From contig CAZJDB010000154.1 of NCBI GenBank assembly GCA_964544695.1, positions 1 through 64,000 of the forward strand: 64,000 bases of DNA, given 5' to 3'. Within the stretch, counting starts at the first letter, position 1. Each line of letters begins with the position of its first letter. Below, piece by piece: positions 1 through 7,627 of this stretch. This DNA comes from Dinghuibacter sp964544695 (GTDB taxonomy: Bacteria; Bacteroidota; Bacteroidia; Chitinophagales; Chitinophagaceae). A model generated the notes under the pieces. The model ran no database searches. It was not told the DNA's origin and saw only the letters and a list, made by a program, of their open reading frames with translations. The position numbers and the translations under genes are program-made.

Positions 1-1551
1 CCGGTGATCCGGGAGTCGGGCGGAGACAAGAGCTCCGTAACGGGGGGGACAAAGGTCCTCAGCGATCGGATCCTGGTGAAGGTGACGACCAACCCCGGGG
101 AAAGCTTCCTGGACAAGATGATCGCCCTGGTAGAGGGCGCCAGCCGTCAGAAGACGCCCAATGAGATCGCGCTGACCATCCTCCTGGCGTGCTTTACCCT
201 CATCTTTTTGATCGTGTGCGTGACGCTGAAACCCTTTGCGGATTACGCGCAAACGCCCATCACCATCGCCGCCTTCGTCTCCCTTTATGTATGCCTGATC
301 CCCACGACGATCGGCGGTTTGCTCAGCGCCATCGGCATAGCCGGAATGGACAGGGCCCTTAGGGCGAACGTCATTACCAAGAGCGGAAAGGCCGTGGAAA
401 CGGCCGGAGACCTGGATACCCTACTGCTCGACAAAACGGGGACCATCACGATCGGGAACCGCAAGGCCACCCACTTCTGGCCCACGGCCGGGGAACCGGA
501 AAAGGCTTTCGTAGAAGCCTGTATCGCGGCATCCATGGCCGATGAGACTCCGGAAGGCAAGTCCATCCTCGAGTTGGCGGAGGCCTCGGGAGTGCACAAT
601 CTGGCGTACGGCAGTAACGCCCGCTTCATCCCCTTCAGTGCCGAAACGCGCACCAGCGGCGTGGACCTTCTTGACGGTACGAAGATCCGCAAAGGCGCCT
701 TCGACGCCATTGCCCGCATTGCAGCCTCGGGCGGCCAGCATATCCCGACGGATACCTCGGACAAAGCCAAGGAGATTGCCTCTAATGGCGGCACCCCCCT
801 CGTGGTCAGCCAAAACGCGAAAGTCATGGGCGTGATCGAGCTCCAGGATATCATCAAACCCGGCATACAGGAACGCTTCCAGCGCCTCAGAAAAATGGGC
901 GTCAAGACGGTCATGGTGACGGGGGACAATCCCTTGACGGCCCGCTACATAGCGGAGCGCGCGGGCGTCGACGATTTTATCGCTGAAGCGAAGCCACAGG
1001 ATAAAATGGATTATATCAAAAAGGAACAACAGGGCGGGAAGCTGGTGGCCATGATGGGAGACGGAACCAACGACGCCCCGGCCCTGGCCCAGGCGGACGT
1101 AGGTGTCGCCATGAACAGCGGCACCCAGGCCGCCAAGGAGGCCGGGAATATGGTGGACCTGGACAACGATCCCACCAAGCTGATCGAGATCGTGGAGATC
1201 GGCAAGCAACTCCTCATGACGCGTGGAACCCTGACCACCTTCTCGATCGCCAACGACGTGGCCAAATATTTCGCCATCGTGCCGGCGCTCTTTATTACGT
1301 CCATCCCTGCGTTGCGCGCCTTGAACATCATGGACCTGAAAAGCCCCGAGAGCGCCATCCTGTCGGCGGTGATATTCAACGCCCTGATCATCCCCATGTT
1401 GATCCCCCTGGCGTTACGCGGTGTTGCCTACAAACCTATTGGGGCAAGCGCGTTGCTCAGACGCAACCTCCTGGTATACGGCTTGGGTGGTGTGATCGCG
1501 CCCTTCATAGGCATCAAGCTGATCGATTTGGCCCTTTCCTTATTCATGTAA
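1..1551 (+). CDS. kdpB: Potassium-transporting ATPase subunit B (KdpB), 5' end cut by window
   Basis: This is the P-type ATPase subunit that hydrolyses ATP to drive high-affinity K+ uptake by KdpFABC in the inner membrane. The reading frame is already open at base 1 and gives 516 codons, so roughly the first quarter of a protein usually near 680 residues lies outside the window. Visible are the membrane segment with the IPTTIGGLL signature, the phosphorylation motif DKTGT with the aspartate at visible residue 144, a TGDN motif and the GDGTNDAP hinge near residue 353. Helices follow at the C-terminus. It is followed after 12 bases by kdpC. An internal ATG or GTG should not be taken as the start, because homology begins at the first base. 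Confidence 0.97.
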   Translation, partial: PVIRESGGDKSSVTGGTKVLSDRILVKVTTNPGESFLDKMIALVEGASRQKTPNEIALTILLACFTLIFLIVCVTLKPFADYAQTPITIAAFVSLYVCLIPTTIGGLLSAIGIAGMDRALRANVITKSGKAVETAGDLDTLLLDKTGTITIGNRKATHFWPTAGEPEKAFVEACIAASMADETPEGKSILELAEASGVHNLAYGSNARFIPFSAETRTSGVDLLDGTKIRKGAFDAIARIAASGGQHIPTDTSDKAKEIASNGGTPLVVSQNAKVMGVIELQDIIKPGIQERFQRLRKMGVKTVMVTGDNPLTARYIAERAGVDDFIAEAKPQDKMDYIKKEQQGGKLVAMMGDGTNDAPALAQADVGVAMNSGTQAAKEAGNMVDLDNDPTKLIEIVEIGKQLLMTRGTLTTFSIANDVAKYFAIVPALFITSIPALRALNIMDLKSPESAILSAVIFNALIIPMLIPLALRGVAYKPIGASALLRRNLLVYGLGGVIAPFIGIKLIDLALSLFM

Positions 1552-1563
1552 AAAAGTTGATCG

Positions 1564-2115
1564 ATGAAGAAGTTTATCTTACCTGCCCTGAAGTTGAGCC
1601 TCGTGCTCCTGGTGATTTGCTCCCTCCTCTATCCCTTGCTGATCGCGGCCGTGGGACGCTTTGCCCCGGACCCTACCGTTTCGGCGCACGGGCGCGTGGT
1701 GGGTTATGTCAACCTGGGCCAGCGCTTCACGGATGACAAATATTTTTGGAGCCGTCCATCGGCAGCCGCTTACAACGCCGCCGGGGGCTCCGGAAGCAAC
1801 AAGGGCCCTTCGAACCCGGATTACCTCAAGGATGTCCAGGCCCATATCGACACCTTCCTGGTGCACAACCCCGGCGTGCGTCGCGAGGATATACCCGCGG
1901 AGCTCGTTACCTATTCCGGCAGCGGCCTGGACCCGGACCTTTCCCCTCAGGCGGCGATGATCCAGGTCTCGCGGGTGGCCCGCGCCCGAGGGCTTTCCGA
2001 CGAGCGCGTCCGTGAACTGGTTTCCAGCCACGTCCAGGGGCCCCTCCTGGGCCTGTTGGGGCCTTCGAAAGTGAATGTATTGAAATTGAATATTGCTTTG
2101 GATGATTTAAAATAA
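1564..2115 (+). CDS. kdpC: Potassium-transporting ATPase subunit C (KdpC)
   Basis: KdpC is the single-pass subunit of the Kdp pump that stabilises the complex and raises its affinity for ATP. The 183-residue product has one N-terminal membrane helix (about residues 8-30), then the family pattern of a YFWSRPSA stretch, an asparagine- and glycine-rich SGSNKGPSNP region and a C-terminal VNVLKLN-like strand. Length matches the usual 180-200 residues. It begins 12 bases after kdpB and ends 15 bases before the porin gene, so it is cotranscribed with both. Confidence 0.97.
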   Translation: MKKFILPALKLSLVLLVICSLLYPLLIAAVGRFAPDPTVSAHGRVVGYVNLGQRFTDDKYFWSRPSAAAYNAAGGSGSNKGPSNPDYLKDVQAHIDTFLVHNPGVRREDIPAELVTYSGSGLDPDLSPQAAMIQVSRVARARGLSDERVRELVSSHVQGPLLGLLGPSKVNVLKLNIALDDLK

Positions 2116-2130
2116 ACTCAACAACTGCTC

Positions 2131-3654
2131 ATGAAAAAAGTTTTATCAGGAATGATTTTGATTGCAGGATTGCAGGCAGGATCGTTATTTGGACAATCAC
2201 ATTCGGGCGATTCCACGGCCGTGGCGTCGGCAGCAAAGAATCCCCTTTCATCGCTTTGGCAACGCCTCGTGAACCGCCGCGACACCAGTATAGGCGTCGA
2301 AGCCAAGGCTCCGGCCAGCGATCCCTTCGCCTTCGGTGATTTCTCCTGGCTTTGCGGGACCAGCCGGAAAACATCGCCTCCTGCCTTCGATTCAAAGTAT
2401 TTCACAGGAGATGTGACCTTTGATTTCAACTATACGCACAGCTATAATGCGCCTATAGACAATACGGTAGTAGGGTCCACCGCCCTTTCCAGAGATAACG
2501 AATTACAGTTGTCTTTCCTGGGCGTAGGAGGGGATATACACTTCAACGGTGTACGAGGCAGGATCATGATGCAGTTCGGTACCCGCTCGACGGTCGTACC
2601 GCGTAACGACGGCAGCTCCTACAAAGGTCAGTATGACCTCCAGACGGTCTACCGCTATATCAGCGAAGCATATGCGGGGTATCACTGGGACGTATGGCAC
2701 GGCATCAACCTGGACGCCGGGATATTCATGTCCTATATCGGCTTGTTTTCCTACAACAACTTCGAGAACTGGGGTTACCAGCCTTCTTATGTCTCGGATA
2801 ACACCCCCTGGTTCTTCAACGGCCTCCGGCTCCAGACTTTCCCGACAGATAAATTGAAGATAGAGCTGTGGCTGATCAACGGGTGGCAGACCTATGGCAT
2901 GTTCAATCGCACGCCGGGGATGGGTTATTCGATCTATTGGCGGCCCAGGGAGCGCGTGGATTATGTGTTCAATTTCTATTATGGGAAGGACGACGAAGGA
3001 GCCCCGGCGCGTTACCGGATCCACAGCGACAACAGTTATGAATACCGGTATTTGAACCGGAAGAGTGGGTTCATCAGTAAGGCGGCCTTTGAAGTTACCT
3101 ATGACTTCGGGTTCGAAGACGGGGATGGGGTGACTCCCTTTGGGAAGAAGGCATCGAACGGTACGGAATTACCCGCTCAGAATTTCATCAGCGGGATGGC
3201 CTATAACAGGTTATGGCTCGGGAAAAGTCAGCATTTCGCCTGGACGCTCGGCGGAGGGTATATGCACAATCCCGGGCAATACCTGGTGCTGGCCCCGACC
3301 GGCTATGGAGATACGCTGTTCCAAAACCAAACCGGGGTGGGGTCCACCTTTAATGCATGGGATTTTTCCACCAGCATTGATTTTATGCCCAACCAAAACG
3401 TAACCCTGAAGCTCGAATTTGTACACCGGCACGTGGTGAATATAGGCGCAGCCCCCGGAACGGCTCCCCTGAAAGGATATTTTGCGGGCCACGGTGGGGT
3501 GTCCGGCCCTACCGGGTATACGAATACGGGAGGCTATACGTACACGTCCAGCGGGGCGTCCGTTGCTCCTCCCCTGAATAGCTGGGGCGGATGGATGCCG
3601 GACATGGTGCCAACAGAAAATAGGGTAATTTTGGCGTTTCTAGTGAGATTCTAA
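2131..3654 (+). CDS. Outer-membrane porin, OmpL/beta-barrel porin-2 like, inside the kdp operon
   Basis: A 507-residue secreted protein with a signal peptide (about residues 1-21, ending LFGQ) and a body rich in alternating aromatic and polar residues, typical of an outer-membrane beta-barrel. It ends in LAFLVRF, a C-terminal aromatic beta-signal. Features such as a Trp/Tyr-rich middle and repeated GxxxW/YxxN strands resemble the beta-barrel porin-2 (OmpL-like) family. It sits between kdpC (15 bases) and kdpD (7 bases), so the inferred role is to let K+ across the outer membrane when the pump is induced. Transport specificity cannot be read from the sequence. Confidence 0.8.
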   Translation: MKKVLSGMILIAGLQAGSLFGQSHSGDSTAVASAAKNPLSSLWQRLVNRRDTSIGVEAKAPASDPFAFGDFSWLCGTSRKTSPPAFDSKYFTGDVTFDFNYTHSYNAPIDNTVVGSTALSRDNELQLSFLGVGGDIHFNGVRGRIMMQFGTRSTVVPRNDGSSYKGQYDLQTVYRYISEAYAGYHWDVWHGINLDAGIFMSYIGLFSYNNFENWGYQPSYVSDNTPWFFNGLRLQTFPTDKLKIELWLINGWQTYGMFNRTPGMGYSIYWRPRERVDYVFNFYYGKDDEGAPARYRIHSDNSYEYRYLNRKSGFISKAAFEVTYDFGFEDGDGVTPFGKKASNGTELPAQNFISGMAYNRLWLGKSQHFAWTLGGGYMHNPGQYLVLAPTGYGDTLFQNQTGVGSTFNAWDFSTSIDFMPNQNVTLKLEFVHRHVVNIGAAPGTAPLKGYFAGHGGVSGPTGYTNTGGYTYTSSGASVAPPLNSWGGWMPDMVPTENRVILAFLVRF

Positions 3655-3661
3655 ATAAACT

Positions 3662-4786
3662 ATGCCGGACAAGGATCCCAGCACTCAACATTTTCTCGAA
3701 CTAATCCGCCAGTCCAGGCGGGGCAAGCTGAAGATCTATATCGGTATGAGCGCGGGCGTGGGGAAGACCTACCGGATGCTGCAGGAGGCGCGGAGTTTAT
3801 TGCGCAATGGCGTGGATGTCAAAATCGGCTACGTGGAAACGCACGGGCGCGTGGAAACCGAGGCCCTGCTGGAAGGCCTTCCCATCATCCCCCGGCGTCG
3901 GCTCTTCTACAAAGGCAAAGAGCTAGAGGAAATGGACGTGCAAGCCATCCTCAACCTCCGGCCCGAGGTGGTGGTGATCGATGAGCTGGCGCACACCAAT
4001 ATCGAGGGAAGCCACAACGAAAAAAGGTGGCAGGATGTGGTGGAAATCCTGGATGCGGGCATCAACGTGATCAGCGCCGTCAACATCCAGCACATCGAAA
4101 GCCTGTATCCCGAAGTCAAGGAAATCACGGGAATCGACGTGACGGAGCGCGTACCCGACAGCGTGCTTCGGCAGGCGGACGAGGTGGTGAACATAGACCT
4201 CACGGCAGACGAGCTGATCGAGCGACTCAGGGAGGGGAAGATCTATACCGCGGACAAGGTGCAGCGTTCCCTGGATAACTTCTTCCAGCCCGAACGCATC
4301 CTACAGCTCCGGGAACTGGCCCTGAGGGAGGTTGCTTCCCAGGTGGAACGGAAAATCGAAACCGAGGTGCCCCGGAACATCCAAAACCGTGGGGAGCGCC
4401 TTATGTGCTGCATCAGCAGCAACCACGAGATCGCCAGGCTCGTCATCCGGAAAACGGCGCGCCTGGCCACGTACTACAATGCCCGCTGGTACGTACTGTA
4501 TGTCCAGACACCCAGGGAAGACGCTGACAAGATCGGGTTGGCCGCCCAGCGCCACCTCATCAATAATTTCAAGCTTGCCACCGAAATGGGCGCCGAGGTT
4601 GTCCGTGCCCGGAACCGGCACGTGGGCACCGGCATCCTGGAGACAGCGGAGGAACGGAAGATCACGACCATTTGTATCGGAAAACCCCACCTGAACCTGA
4701 TCAAAATCATCCTGCGGACCACTATCTTCAACCATTTGCTGAAGAAACTGAGCGCCTCGGACATAGACCTGGTAATACTTTCCTGA
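3662..4786 (+). CDS. kdpD: KdpD N-terminal sensor module without histidine kinase
   Basis: A 374-residue protein corresponding to the cytoplasmic N-terminal part of KdpD. It has the KdpD domain with Walker A GMSAGVGKT at residues 28-36, the VVVIDELAHTN Walker B-like segment, and a universal-stress-protein-like domain over about the last 130 residues. The membrane four-helix bundle and the kinase domain of full-length KdpD (about 900 residues) are absent. The next gene supplies a membrane histidine kinase and starts on the last base of this gene's stop codon (TGATG). The two proteins therefore probably form one K+/turgor sensor. Such split forms are known in Bacteroidota. Confidence 0.93.
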   Translation: MPDKDPSTQHFLELIRQSRRGKLKIYIGMSAGVGKTYRMLQEARSLLRNGVDVKIGYVETHGRVETEALLEGLPIIPRRRLFYKGKELEEMDVQAILNLRPEVVVIDELAHTNIEGSHNEKRWQDVVEILDAGINVISAVNIQHIESLYPEVKEITGIDVTERVPDSVLRQADEVVNIDLTADELIERLREGKIYTADKVQRSLDNFFQPERILQLRELALREVASQVERKIETEVPRNIQNRGERLMCCISSNHEIARLVIRKTARLATYYNARWYVLYVQTPREDADKIGLAAQRHLINNFKLATEMGAEVVRARNRHVGTGILETAEERKITTICIGKPHLNLIKIILRTTIFNHLLKKLSASDIDLVILS

Positions 4787-6480
4787 TGGGTATGCGACTA
4801 AAGACCAAATTGACCCTGGGACTCGTTTTCCTCTTCGTCGTGATCCTCGCCTTCGGGATCCTGGGGATATCTTTCATCAACCGCCTGAGCAACGGCGAGC
4901 GCCTCATCCTTAAGGATAATTACATCACCCTGGAATACTGCAACAACATGCTCAGGGCCCTGGAAGAATTGCCGGGGGACACCGCCGCGGCTCGTGTTTT
5001 TGCGCACAATCTTGCGTTGCAAGAAGCCAATATCACCGAACCCGGGGAGGGCGATGCTACCCATTCCGTCCGGGTGCACTTCGAACAACTGCTTGCCAAT
5101 CCTTCCGACACGGGCAACTTTAACGCTATCCGCAGCGCCATCTTCACCATCCAGGACCTCAACCAAACGGCCATCATCCGGAAAGACAGAAAGGCCGCCA
5201 CCACTGCATCGGACGCCAACCTGTGGATGACCATCATCGTTACCATCCTGACCATCGTGGCCTTCACCTTCATCGTCAACTTCCCGGGCATCATTTCCGA
5301 ACCCGTCAAAGCCTTGTCCGAAGGCATCACCGAGATCGCCGCCAAGAACTATTCCAAGCGGATCCACCTGAACCAGAACGACGAATTCGGGGACCTCGCC
5401 AAGGCCTTCAATACCATGGCAGAAAAGTTGGATGAATACGATCACAGCAGCCTCGCCCGGGTCATGGAAGAAAAATCGCGCATCGAGGCCATCATCAACC
5501 AGATGAAGGATGGCATCATCGGCTTCGACGCGCACCGCCGCGTGCTCTTCATGAACGTCGTCGCCGAAAACCTCTTAGGCCTCCGCGAGTCCGAAATCCA
5601 AGGCCAGTACGCCCCCGATATCGCCCTCCATAACGACCTCATGCGGACCATCCTGCGTAACGACGGCGCCGTGGAAATGAAGATCTATTGCGACGACAAG
5701 GAAAGCTATTTCAGCAAGGAACCCATAACCGTCCGTAAAGAAGACAAGGTCCTCGGAGAGGTCATCGTCATGCGCAACATCACCCCCTTCCACGAACTGG
5801 ACGAGGCCAAGACCAACTTCATCGCCACGGTCTCCCACGAACTGAAAACCCCCATTTCCTCCATAAAGATGAGCGCCCGCCTCCTCCGCGACCGTCGCGT
5901 AGGCCTCCTGAGCCCCGAACAAAACGACCTTCTGCAAAGCATCACCGACGACGCGGAGCGCCTCCTGCGCATCACCGGCGAACTCCTCAATTTGACGCAG
6001 GTTGAAACGGGGAACCTTCAACTGAAACTCCAAAGCACGCCCCCCGAAGAAGTGGTGCGTTACGCCCTTTCTGCCGTGACCGTACCGGCCTCCGAGAAAA
6101 ACATCCGGATTATGTATACGCCCGGGTCGGTCCCTCCCATCCACGCCGACTCCGAGAAGGTCTCCTGGGTGCTGATCAATTTATTGACCAACGCCATCAA
6201 ATATTCCCCCGAAGGCGGTTTGATCGAAATCACCGTTACTACCGCCGATGACCTCGTGCTCTTTTCCGTCAAAGACTTCGGGCGCGGTATAGATGAGAAA
6301 TACCTCCCCCGCATCTTCGACCGCTACTTCCGCATACCCGGTTCCGAAAAGTCCGGGACCGGACTGGGCCTGGCCATCTCCAAGGAATTCATCGAGGCCC
6401 AGGGAGGGCAGATTTGGGTGAAGAGTTCACTGGGGGCGGGGGCGGAGTTTGGGTTCGCGCTGCGCGCGGAGAAAGCGTAG
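4786..6480 (+). CDS. Membrane histidine kinase (TM-sensor-TM-HAMP-PAS-HisKA-HATPase), partner of split KdpD
   Basis: The start chosen is the ATG at 4786, overlapping the kdpD stop by one base. A longer frame from 4672 would lie inside kdpD. The 564-residue product has a membrane helix at about 8-28, a periplasmic domain of about 115 residues, a second helix at about 146-170, then HAMP, a PAS domain (about 228-340), the H-box SHELKTP with phospho-accepting His351, and an ATPase domain with DFGRGID and GTGLGLAIS. It presumably phosphorylates a Kdp response regulator, but no kdpE-like gene is visible downstream, so the partner must lie upstream of the window or elsewhere. Confidence 0.92.
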   Translation: MGMRLKTKLTLGLVFLFVVILAFGILGISFINRLSNGERLILKDNYITLEYCNNMLRALEELPGDTAAARVFAHNLALQEANITEPGEGDATHSVRVHFEQLLANPSDTGNFNAIRSAIFTIQDLNQTAIIRKDRKAATTASDANLWMTIIVTILTIVAFTFIVNFPGIISEPVKALSEGITEIAAKNYSKRIHLNQNDEFGDLAKAFNTMAEKLDEYDHSSLARVMEEKSRIEAIINQMKDGIIGFDAHRRVLFMNVVAENLLGLRESEIQGQYAPDIALHNDLMRTILRNDGAVEMKIYCDDKESYFSKEPITVRKEDKVLGEVIVMRNITPFHELDEAKTNFIATVSHELKTPISSIKMSARLLRDRRVGLLSPEQNDLLQSITDDAERLLRITGELLNLTQVETGNLQLKLQSTPPEEVVRYALSAVTVPASEKNIRIMYTPGSVPPIHADSEKVSWVLINLLTNAIKYSPEGGLIEITVTTADDLVLFSVKDFGRGIDEKYLPRIFDRYFRIPGSEKSGTGLGLAISKEFIEAQGGQIWVKSSLGAGAEFGFALRAEKA

Positions 6481-6497
6481 GCCCCATCAGAAACTTT

Positions 6498-6528
6498 TTT
6501 GTGGAAAACAGCGTATCCATTACATTTG
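6498..6528 (+). promoter_or_regulatory. Bacteroidota-type promoter of tRNA-Ala
   Basis: The -33 element TTTG (6498-6501) and the -7 element TACATTTG (6521-6528) are separated by exactly 19 bases. They match the TTTG-N19-TAnnTTTG consensus of the primary sigma factor of Bacteroidota without a mismatch. The mature tRNA begins 10 bases after the -7 element. Confidence 0.9.
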
Positions 6529-6538
6529 CAGTCCCCTT

Positions 6539-6614
<76 letters not shown>

Positions 6615-6622
6615 TGTTTTTG

Positions 6623-6664
6623 ATCCCTGGAATGGTTGCTCGGGCAATGGTTCCGGGGATTTTT
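6623..6664 (+). terminator. Rho-independent terminator after tRNA-Ala
   Basis: A 10-bp stem ATCCCTGGAA/TTCCGGGGAT with one G-U pair encloses a smaller TTGC/GCAA hairpin and is followed by TTTT at 6661-6664. It starts 10 bases after the tRNA. Confidence 0.8.
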
Positions 6665-6686
6665 GCTTTCCAATAGGGGCTAACCC

Positions 6687-6977
6687 TTACACTTTTGGTT
6701 TAGGCTTTTTTCTTTTTGCTAATTTGGCCATTACCTCTTGCTTCATTAAAGTGACCAATTGTTCAGGCTCCACTTGAATCCAGGAGGCCATCCTGAAAAC
6801 ATCCAATACGGTAAAGCGGGTCGGGTTTCTGATTTTGGCGGCGAATTGGGCATAGTTCTGCCGCAAGTCCCTTGCGAGTACGGTTCTTGGAAGAACCTCA
6901 AAAATCTCCTTAATTGTACTGATTTCATTTCCCTTGATCAGGGAGCGAACTGCTCGGTACCGGGGATCTCTAACCAT
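6687..6977 (-). CDS. Small unknown protein, helical, basic C-terminus
   Basis: I do not recognise this 96-residue product with certainty. It has no signal peptide or membrane segment. It is predominantly helical, and its layout (two or three short amphipathic helices, then a lysine-rich tail ending KKPKPKV) could suit a small nucleic-acid-binding regulator. The gene lies opposite to its neighbours, between the tRNA-Ala terminator and an AT-rich stretch, and its codon use is more AT-rich than the flanking housekeeping genes. The start is the ATG at 6977. Confidence 0.6.
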   Translation of the reverse strand: MVRDPRYRAVRSLIKGNEISTIKEIFEVLPRTVLARDLRQNYAQFAAKIRNPTRFTVLDVFRMASWIQVEPEQLVTLMKQEVMAKLAKRKKPKPKV

Positions 6978-7177
6978 TCATTAAGTGTTTAGTCACAAAA
7001 GAAGATTCCCTATTGGTCAAAACCAAGTAAATCACAATAAGCTACGCAACGTTTAATTTCAACTATTCAATATATATAGTTATAGTTAAAATATATTGTT
7101 TTATTTCAAAAATTTAAATACTAAAATCGAAAAGATTGGAAGTGGCAGCCTTAAGGTGTGGAATTGATAATATTGTA

Positions 7178-7185
7178 TAAATTTG
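7178..7185 (+). promoter_or_regulatory. Probable -7 element of trxA
   Basis: TAAATTTG matches TAnnTTTG and lies 31 bases before the trxA start, at the end of an AT-rich gap (6978-7216) in which I see no other gene. No good -33 TTTG lies 19 bases upstream, so the call is tentative. Confidence 0.5.
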
Positions 7186-7216
7186 ATAACCAAAGGAATC
7201 GAAAAGCTATTCACCT

Positions 7217-7537
7217 ATGCCCACCACCGAAAAACCCAGCTTCAGCGACCTGATCAAGGGTCAGAAACCCGTTCTGGTCGACTTTTCCGCCGAATGGTGC
7301 GGACCCTGCAAGGCGATGCCTCCGATCCTAAAAGAAGTAAAGGCCAAACTGGGGGATAATATCACCATCTTAAAGCTAGATATAGATCGCAACCCCTCGG
7401 TGGCAAACGCCTACCAGATTCAAAGCGTGCCGACCCTTATGGTATTCCGTGAAGGCCAGGTCAAATGGCGGCAAAGCGGGGTGATTCAGGCGGAGCCACT
7501 CAGAAGGGTATTGGAGGGCGTCCTTCACCAGGGTTGA
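7217..7537 (+). CDS. trxA: Thioredoxin
   Basis: A 106-residue cytoplasmic thioredoxin that reduces protein disulfides. It has the family layout: FSAEWCGPC active site with Cys28 and Cys31, a LKLDIDRNP strand-turn, the cis-proline motif VPTLMVF, and a C-terminal helix. Length is that of a single-domain thioredoxin without export signal. The gene stands alone downstream of an AT-rich region with a probable TAAATTTG promoter element. The next gene, an outer-membrane receptor, is probably separately expressed. Confidence 0.95.
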   Translation: MPTTEKPSFSDLIKGQKPVLVDFSAEWCGPCKAMPPILKEVKAKLGDNITILKLDIDRNPSVANAYQIQSVPTLMVFREGQVKWRQSGVIQAEPLRRVLEGVLHQG

Positions 7538-7627
7538 AAACCTCCCCGACTTATAGTGATTAGCGGCCGCGGAAGGGGAGCAACGGGCACAACCTTAGGA
7601 AAATCCGCTGCATCTTTGGATTTCACC

